From Flavobacterium sp. I-STPP5a (lineage in GTDB: Bacteria; Bacteroidota; Bacteroidia; Flavobacteriales; Flavobacteriaceae): 40,846 bases of DNA. The DNA is taken from positions 1-40,846 of the forward strand of contig NZ_VHLM01000060.1 in the NCBI RefSeq assembly GCF_009764685.1, written 5' to 3'. Shown here piece by piece: positions 35,781 to 40,846 of the stretch. Positions within the stretch are counted from its first letter, which is position 1, and every line of letters starts with the position of its first letter. Under the pieces are notes generated by a model that was not told where the DNA came from, searched no databases, and worked only from the letters and a program-made list of their open reading frames with translations. The translations under genes and the position numbers were made by a program.

Positions 35781-35788
35781 TATCTTTG
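35781..35788 (+). promoter_or_regulatory. -7 element of the DEAD-box helicase gene
   Basis: TATCTTTG matches TAnnTTTG, 46 bases before the start. The upstream -33 element is weak. Confidence 0.5.
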
Positions 35789-35834
35789 CCACGCTGTTTA
35801 CTTTCTAATTACAGCTCAATTAATACCCAAAATT

Positions 35835-37088
35835 ATGTTATTCGAAGAGTTATCATTATCAAAAAGCATACAAAAAGCCGTTTTTGAAGAAGGTTATTTA
35901 AACCCAACTCCCATTCAAGAAAAATCTATTCCTATTGTTTTATCAGGACGCGACTTAATAGGGTGTGCACAGACTGGAACTGGAAAAACTGCGGCATTTG
36001 CAATTCCTATTATTCACCAACTGCATCGAATTGTGGGGTCTTCAAAAAAAGCCAAACAAATTCGTGCTCTTGTAGTGACTCCTACGCGCGAGCTTGCTGT
36101 ACAAATAGGGCAAAGCTTTGAAACGTATGCCAAATATACTAATCTAACTCAGCTAACTATTTTTGGGGGTGTTTCTCAAAATCCACAGGTTGATACCCTT
36201 AAAAACGGTATCGATATTTTGATTGCTACACCAGGAAGATTGTTGGATTTACACAAACAAGGGTTTATTGACTTAGATCACCTTCACACATTAGTTCTTG
36301 ACGAAGCAGATCAAATGCTTGATATGGGTTTTGTAAATGATGTCAAAAAAATAGTAAAGCTTACGCCAAAAAACAGACAAACTTTGTTTTTTTCTGCTAC
36401 GATGCCAATTGCCATTCGAGAACTTGCCGAAATGTTTTTAACAGATCCTGAAACAGTAACCGTTTCACCTGTTTCCTCAACCGCCGAAAATGTGGAGCAA
36501 AGAGTATACTTTGTAGAAAAAGGGGAAAAAAGAAATTTATTGTATCACTTAATCAAGAACGAAAACTTGACAGATGTATTGGTTTTCTCTAGAACAAAAC
36601 ATGGTGCAGATAATGTAGTCAAAGCGTTGCGCAAAAACAATATTCCTGCCGAAGCTATACATGGAGACAAGTCCCAAAATGCAAGACAACGTGTTCTTGA
36701 TGCTTTTAAAAACAAAGAAATTGGTGTTCTTGTTGCTACTGATATTGCTGCCAGAGGAATTGATATTGATCAACTTCCAGTAGTAATCAATTTTGATTTA
36801 CCTAATATTCCAGAAACCTACGTACACCGCATAGGAAGAACAGGACGCGCTGGTAATGGCGGAATTGCCATTTCTTTTTGCGGTAAAGACGAACATACGT
36901 ATTGGAAAGAAATTCAAAAACTGATAAAAGTAGATGTTAAAACTGTTAATGATCACTCCTTTCATTGGCACTCCGGAAGCCCTGAGTCGGCACCCGCATC
37001 ACAACAAAAAAATTCTAATAGAAGCGGTGGAGCTCATAAATCAAGAAAATCAGCTACATCAAAACAAAATAAAAAACGCTGGTATTAG
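35835..37088 (+). CDS. DEAD-box ATP-dependent RNA helicase (RhlE-like)
   Basis: 417 aa. All helicase motifs are present in order: Q motif GYLNPTPIQEKSIP, motif I AQTGTGKT, Ia PTRELAVQIG, GG, Ib TPGRLLDL, II DEAD, III SAT, then IV VFSRTKHGAD, V ATDIAARGIDI and VI HRIGRTGRAG. The C-terminal tail (about 380-417) is rich in Ser, Lys, Asn and Arg and ends NKKRWY, the basic tail usual for RhlE-type helicases that unwind structured RNA in ribosome assembly or decay. Single gene with its own -7 element and terminator. Confidence 0.95.
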   Translation: MLFEELSLSKSIQKAVFEEGYLNPTPIQEKSIPIVLSGRDLIGCAQTGTGKTAAFAIPIIHQLHRIVGSSKKAKQIRALVVTPTRELAVQIGQSFETYAKYTNLTQLTIFGGVSQNPQVDTLKNGIDILIATPGRLLDLHKQGFIDLDHLHTLVLDEADQMLDMGFVNDVKKIVKLTPKNRQTLFFSATMPIAIRELAEMFLTDPETVTVSPVSSTAENVEQRVYFVEKGEKRNLLYHLIKNENLTDVLVFSRTKHGADNVVKALRKNNIPAEAIHGDKSQNARQRVLDAFKNKEIGVLVATDIAARGIDIDQLPVVINFDLPNIPETYVHRIGRTGRAGNGGIAISFCGKDEHTYWKEIQKLIKVDVKTVNDHSFHWHSGSPESAPASQQKNSNRSGGAHKSRKSATSKQNKKRWY

Positions 37089-37109
37089 GTAGTTGCAACA
37101 ACTGAAAAC

Positions 37110-37144
37110 AAAAAAAGCAGTAAAATTTTTACTGCTTTTTTTTA
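37110..37144. terminator. Bidirectional terminator between the helicase and symporter genes
   Basis: AGCAGTAAAA / TTTTACTGCT flanked by A6 and T8 tracts, 22 bases after the helicase stop and about 20 bases after the end of the converging symporter gene. Confidence 0.9.
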
Positions 37145-37164
37145 TATCAATAAGTGAACTTACT

Positions 37165-38442
37165 TTACAAAGAAACTTCTTCATCAGCATCATCGCTTCC
37201 TTCCCATTTCCCTACAACAGAAGTCGCTAAAGCATTTCCTAAAACGTTTGTAGCACTCCTGAACATATCACAAAAGTGATCAATTGGTAAAATTAAAGCA
37301 ATTCCCTCAATAGGAATATCAAACATTCCACAAGTTGCGGCAACTACTACTAAACTGGCTCTTGGCACACCAGCAATACCTTTACTGGTAAGCATCAAAA
37401 CTAACAACATGGTCATTTGAGTTCCTAACGATAAATCTATACCGTACGCTTGAGCAATAAATATACTTGCAAATGTCATGTACATCATACTTCCGTCAAG
37501 ATTAAAAGAATATCCCAGTGGCAACATAAAAGATACAATTCTGTCTTTTACCCCAAAGCGTTCTAGCTCCTCAGTAAGTTTTGGGAAAACAGCTTCACTA
37601 CTTGTTGTTCCAAAAGCAATAATTAGCGGACTCACGATGCGTTTTAACAATATAGTCATTCTTCCTTTCAGGAAAATATACCCTACAACTCCTAAAACAA
37701 TCCATAAAGAAGAAATTCCGATTAAAAAAGAACCAAAGAACTTGAAATACGTAATGGCTAATTCTTGAAAATCACGTACTGCAAATACTCCTGCAATGGC
37801 TCCAAATACACCAATAGGTGCAAACTTCATGACAAAGTTTACCATTTTTAAAACAATATGAGATATTTTGTCAAATGCTGTAATCACCGGCTTAACATAC
37901 TCTCCTAATGATGCAGCAGCTAGTCCAAAAAAGATTGAGAAAATTACAATTTGTAAAATTTCATTGGTAGCCATTGCTTCAAATATACTTTTTGGAACAA
38001 TGTGTTCAATAAAATTATCGAATGATATGTTTTGTGTTTTTGCAGTCACTTCTGACACAGCCGCTAAATCCACATTGGATAAATTAAGTCCTATTCCTGG
38101 TTTCAAAACGTTCACAAAAAACATTCCAAGCAACAATGAAACAAAAGAAGCTGTAAAAAACCAAGCCATGGCTTTACCTCCAATTCTTCCAACAGCTTTA
38201 ATGTCTCCTAATTTTGCAATACCCACAACAAGGGTTGTAAATACTAAAGGCGAAATAATCATTTGAACCAAACGAATGAAAACTGTAGCCAAAATTTTAA
38301 TTTTACTACTAAAATTTTGTGCATCTTCTGGAGTTATACTATTATGTATTATAATTCCTAATACGGCTCCAAGAACCATTGCTATCAATATTTGCCCGGT
38401 TAATCCTGAAAAAAATGAAGTCTTTTTTGTAGTATGATCCAT
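37165..38442 (-). CDS. Dicarboxylate/amino-acid:cation symporter (DAACS, GltP/DctA-like)
   Basis: 425 aa from ATG 38442, with about eight membrane segments and two re-entrant loops. The signatures are the serine-rich loop AFGTTSSEAVFPKL (hairpin 1), GYSFNLDGSMMYMTFASIF (segment 7 substrate/cation site) and SKGIAGVPRASLVVVAA (hairpin 2). It carries glutamate, aspartate or C4-dicarboxylates in with protons or sodium. An upstream ATG at 38499 would add 19 residues (MNYYAKYNVTKYQVIKNNL) that look nothing like the family, so I prefer the inner start. It follows aroC by 104 bases on the same strand; the functional link is not clear. Confidence 0.9.
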   Translation of the reverse strand: MDHTTKKTSFFSGLTGQILIAMVLGAVLGIIIHNSITPEDAQNFSSKIKILATVFIRLVQMIISPLVFTTLVVGIAKLGDIKAVGRIGGKAMAWFFTASFVSLLLGMFFVNVLKPGIGLNLSNVDLAAVSEVTAKTQNISFDNFIEHIVPKSIFEAMATNEILQIVIFSIFFGLAAASLGEYVKPVITAFDKISHIVLKMVNFVMKFAPIGVFGAIAGVFAVRDFQELAITYFKFFGSFLIGISSLWIVLGVVGYIFLKGRMTILLKRIVSPLIIAFGTTSSEAVFPKLTEELERFGVKDRIVSFMLPLGYSFNLDGSMMYMTFASIFIAQAYGIDLSLGTQMTMLLVLMLTSKGIAGVPRASLVVVAATCGMFDIPIEGIALILPIDHFCDMFRSATNVLGNALATSVVGKWEGSDDADEEVSL

Positions 38443-38546
38443 TAAATTATTTTTAATTACTTGATATTTAGTTACATTATATTTAGCATAATAATTCATA
38501 TTTCATGAAATAATAAGCTCTTTTTTTTCAATTTATTAAGTTTGCT

Positions 38547-39605
38547 TTAGTACGTTTTATTTATCAAATAAAAGTCTGCCAAAACAATTGCAGCCATTGC
38601 TTCTACTATAGGCACTGCGCGCGGCACAACGCAAGGGTCATGACGACCTTTTCCTGTCATGGCAGTTATATTTCCTTGATTATCTAAAGATTCTTGCTCT
38701 TTCATGATTGTGGCAACAGGCTTAAAAGCAACTCTAAAATAGATATCCATACCATTGCTGATACCGCCTTGAATTCCTCCTGAAAGATTGGTTTTTGTGG
38801 TTCCATCAGTATTGTACAAGTCATTGTGCTCGCTACCTTTCATTTTTGCTCCTTCAAAACCACTACCAAATTCAAAACCCTTCACCGCATTAATTGATAA
38901 CATAGCTTTACCTAACTCGGCATGTAATTTATCAAAAACAGGTTCGCCTAAACCCACAGGAACGTTTTGAATAACACAAGATACCACACCTCCTACTGTA
39001 TCCCCTTCTTTACGGATGCCACGAATGTAGTCCTCCATAATAACTGCAGCTTGCTCATCTGGGCATCGTACTGGATTGCTTTCAATTTTGGAGAAATCTA
39101 ATTCTTGGTACGGTTTATCAAGCGCTATTGGTCCCACTTGAGAAACGTAAGCATTAATTTTAATTTCGGGTAACATTTGCTTGGCAATAGCACCAGCAAC
39201 AACCCTAGAAGCCGTTTCGCGAGCAGAACTTCTTCCGCCTCCACGATAATCGCGTACACCATATTTTTTTTCATAAACATAATCAGCATGACTAGGTCTA
39301 TAATTATCTTTTATATGTGAGTAATCGTCTGATTTTTGATTGGTATTGGGAATAACAAAACCTATAGGCGTGCCTGTAGTTCTACCTTCAAATATACCTG
39401 ATAAAAACTGAACCGCATCTGGCTCTTTACGCTGTGTTACAATAGCTGACTGCCCAGGTTTTCTTCGAGACATTTCAAATTGTATAGCATCTAAATCTAA
39501 AGTAATCCCTGAGGGGCAACCATCAATTATACCGCCTAAAGCGTCACCATGAGATTCTCCAAATGTTGTAATTTTAAATAATGTTCCAAAACTATTTCCA
39601 GCCAT
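38547..39605 (-). CDS. aroC: Chorismate synthase
   Basis: 352 aa, standard. It converts 5-enolpyruvylshikimate-3-phosphate to chorismate with reduced FMN, the last shikimate-pathway step. Visible signatures are [18 protein letters not shown] near the N-terminus, [42 protein letters not shown] (family signature 2, given here by its central [12 protein letters not shown]), and the C-terminal [18 protein letters not shown]. The promoter at 39623-39652 is a consensus match 17 bases before the start. The symporter gene follows in the same direction. Confidence 0.97.
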   Translation of the reverse strand: MAGNSFGTLFKITTFGESHGDALGGIIDGCPSGITLDLDAIQFEMSRRKPGQSAIVTQRKEPDAVQFLSGIFEGRTTGTPIGFVIPNTNQKSDDYSHIKDNYRPSHADYVYEKKYGVRDYRGGGRSSARETASRVVAGAIAKQMLPEIKINAYVSQVGPIALDKPYQELDFSKIESNPVRCPDEQAAVIMEDYIRGIRKEGDTVGGVVSCVIQNVPVGLGEPVFDKLHAELGKAMLSINAVKGFEFGSGFEGAKMKGSEHNDLYNTDGTTKTNLSGGIQGGISNGMDIYFRVAFKPVATIMKEQESLDNQGNITAMTGKGRHDPCVVPRAVPIVEAMAAIVLADFYLINKTY

Positions 39606-39622
39606 CGCAATTTGATTTTGAA

Positions 39623-39652
39623 CAAAAGTAGCATTTTACTTCAAAGTTCAAA
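39623..39652 (-). promoter_or_regulatory. Promoter of aroC
   Basis: Minus strand TTTG (39652-39649), 18 bases, TACTTTTG (39630-39623). The -7 element ends 17 bases before the ATG, so the mRNA leader is about ten bases or fewer. Confidence 0.72.
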
Positions 39653-39790
39653 AGTTTAGTGTTTAAAGTTTTTAGTAAGTTCTTAGATTTATTGTTATTA
39701 ATTTAATATGGCGTGGCTATTCTTAACTTTTAATTCAATTTTACTTGATTAATTTTACATTATTTTGCTAAACTCCAAATTATAAAAACC

Positions 39791-40630
39791 TTGAAAAAAA
39801 GAAAAGTAGAAGTGGTTGTCATATCAGATGTTCATTTGGGCACTTTTGGTAGTCATGCCAAGGAACTCCTTAATTATTTATCCTCTATTAAACCTAAAAT
39901 ACTAATTCTAAATGGAGACATTGTTGATATCTGGCAGTTTAGAAAATCCTATTTCCCTAAATCACATTTAAAAGTTATTCAAAAAATTATAAGTTTTGCT
40001 TCAAAAGGAACTAAGGTGTACTATATTACTGGAAATCACGATGAAATGCTGCGCAAATTTAGCGACATAACTTTAGGAAACTTTGCATTGGTAGACAAAC
40101 TCATTTTAACACTAGATTCAAAAAAATTATGGGTTTTCCATGGGGACGTCTTTGATGCTTCTGTGCAACATTCTAAATGGATTGCAAAATTAGGAGGCTT
40201 AGGATATGATTATCTTATCTTGATCAACCGTTTTGCAAATTGGTGTTTAAATAAACTAGGTAAAGAACCGTATTCATTTAGCAAAAAAATAAAAGCTAGT
40301 GTAAAAAAAGCTGTAAAACACATTTCTGATTTTGAGAAAACTGCAACTGAATTAGCTATAGAAAAAAAATACGATTACGTTATTTGCGGACATATTCACG
40401 AACCAAAAATTATCAAAAAAGAAACCAAAACAGGCTCTACGCTCTATTTAAATTCAGGCGATTGGATTGAAAACCTTACGGCTCTGGAATACAACAATAA
40501 AAGGTGGAAATTGTTTCATTATAGCGAAATGAATTTTGAGGAAGATGAAAATCTCTTTGAAATGGAAGATTTAATTGAGAGTCAATCCATTTCTAAAAAA
40601 ATATTTACTAAGCAAAATTTAATTAAATAA
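39791..40630 (+). CDS. Calcineurin-like metallophosphoesterase, LpxH-like (UDP-2,3-diacylglucosamine diphosphatase family)
   Basis: 279 aa. The TTG at 39791 is the chosen start: it gives MKKRKVEVVVISDVHLG, and there is no ATG before the first metal motif. Motifs in order: SDVHLG (Asp13, His15), NGDIVD (Asp43), TGNHDE (Asn82, His83), HGDVFD and CGHIHEP. The spacing and the WQFRK after the second motif match the LpxH/LpxH2-like group that cleaves UDP-diacylglucosamine in lipid A synthesis. The C-terminal ~40 residues are acidic (NFEEDENLFEMEDL) and extend beyond E. coli LpxH (240 aa). No other lipid A genes are adjacent. Confidence 0.85.
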   Translation: MKKRKVEVVVISDVHLGTFGSHAKELLNYLSSIKPKILILNGDIVDIWQFRKSYFPKSHLKVIQKIISFASKGTKVYYITGNHDEMLRKFSDITLGNFALVDKLILTLDSKKLWVFHGDVFDASVQHSKWIAKLGGLGYDYLILINRFANWCLNKLGKEPYSFSKKIKASVKKAVKHISDFEKTATELAIEKKYDYVICGHIHEPKIIKKETKTGSTLYLNSGDWIENLTALEYNNKRWKLFHYSEMNFEEDENLFEMEDLIESQSISKKIFTKQNLIK

Positions 40631-40737
40631 GAACAGCCTCAAATGATAAAGTACAAGTGGAAATTATGTAAATTATAAACAAAATTTTACAACACATTTT
40701 GAATTAAAATAAATAGATTTTGATTGTCCGTTTTCCG

Positions 40738-40846
40738 TCATAATCCTGTAATACCAGCAATTACTAGCCTGTCGAATAGTTTTTCTTCAAAATATCTTCT
40801 ATTAAGCTTATAAACAAACTCATTTAGATACAATTGAAGATATTTG
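40738..40846 (-). CDS. C-terminal end of an IS1595/ISXO2-like transposase (gene continues beyond window)
   Basis: On the minus strand the frame entering from the right edge reads 35 residues ending in TGA at 40740-40738. They include LYLNEFVYKLNRRYFEEKLF and then DRLVIAGITGL, the conserved C-terminus of the ISXO2-like (IS1595 family) DDE transposases, with the NEF..KLNRRYF block. Only this tail lies in the window, so I cannot say whether the element is intact. I found no clear terminal inverted repeat between 40631 and 40738. Confidence 0.72.
   Translation of the reverse strand, partial: KYLQLYLNEFVYKLNRRYFEEKLFDRLVIAGITGL

Noticed and set aside
38443..38499. ATG 38499 as the start of the symporter
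   Set aside because: The added 19 residues are unlike the family N-terminus and lie in AT-rich leader sequence.
39640..39690. AAGTTTAGTGTTTAAAGTTTTTAG repeats upstream of aroC
   Set aside because: Simple-sequence drift; the only supported feature there is the aroC promoter.

Overview
The window is a low-GC stretch of a Bacteroidetes chromosome, most likely a Flavobacterium or a close relative. Support comes from the SusC/SusD pair, a C-terminal gliding/type IX secretion domain, a NagB-PIG-L fusion, and several promoters of the Bacteroidetes type (TTTG, about 18-21 bases, TAnnTTTG). Most of it is ordinary chromosome. I found no CRISPR array, tRNA, rRNA, prophage or defence island. The one mobile-element trace is the end of a transposase gene at the right edge.

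Layout. 1-3240: the 3' part of a giant repetitive secreted adhesin-like protein. 3590-7920: leftward genes, namely a CAP-domain lipoprotein and a likely pyrR-pyrB-(110-aa unknown)-rnz-pdxH unit with a clear promoter at 7888-7920. 8062-8235: a small lipoprotein gene. 8302-9921: an ABC-F ATPase. 10155-22861: an N-acetylglucosamine/chitin-oligosaccharide utilisation locus made of GH20 hexosaminidase, NagB-PIG-L fusion, SusD and SusC (all leftward), then a LytS-type kinase, a LytTR regulator and a sugar MFS transporter (rightward). 23088-23744: transaldolase/fructose-6-phosphate aldolase, with a structured leader. 24505-29849: a TonB-dependent receptor and an Ntn-hydrolase acylase. 30225-31274: a short-chain dehydrogenase and the SRP RNA gene. 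31330-35732: glutaminyl cyclase, hutI, a coiled-coil membrane protein and hutG. 35835-40630: DEAD-box helicase, dicarboxylate symporter, aroC and an LpxH-like phosphoesterase. 40738-40846: transposase fragment.

How the sugar locus works, as inferred from its parts: SusC/SusD import oligosaccharides across the outer membrane. The GH20 enzyme releases GlcNAc. The MFS protein carries it across the inner membrane. NagB-PIG-L feeds it into glycolysis as fructose-6-phosphate. The kinase/LytTR pair is the obvious regulator.

The most interesting result is regulatory. Upstream of susC, nagB and the MFS gene I find 13-bp direct half-sites repeated with an exact 21-bp period. In all three cases the array ends 27 bases before a TAnnTTT(A/G) element (in the MFS case the third slot is degenerate). 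This looks like the operator of the LytTR regulator in the same locus. Other points worth a look are a structured RNA element in the transaldolase leader with its own perfect promoter, a 17-bp direct repeat ahead of the TonB receptor, an ABC-F protein whose two degenerate motifs fall in the same composite ATP site, and the absence of any chitinase gene in the locus.
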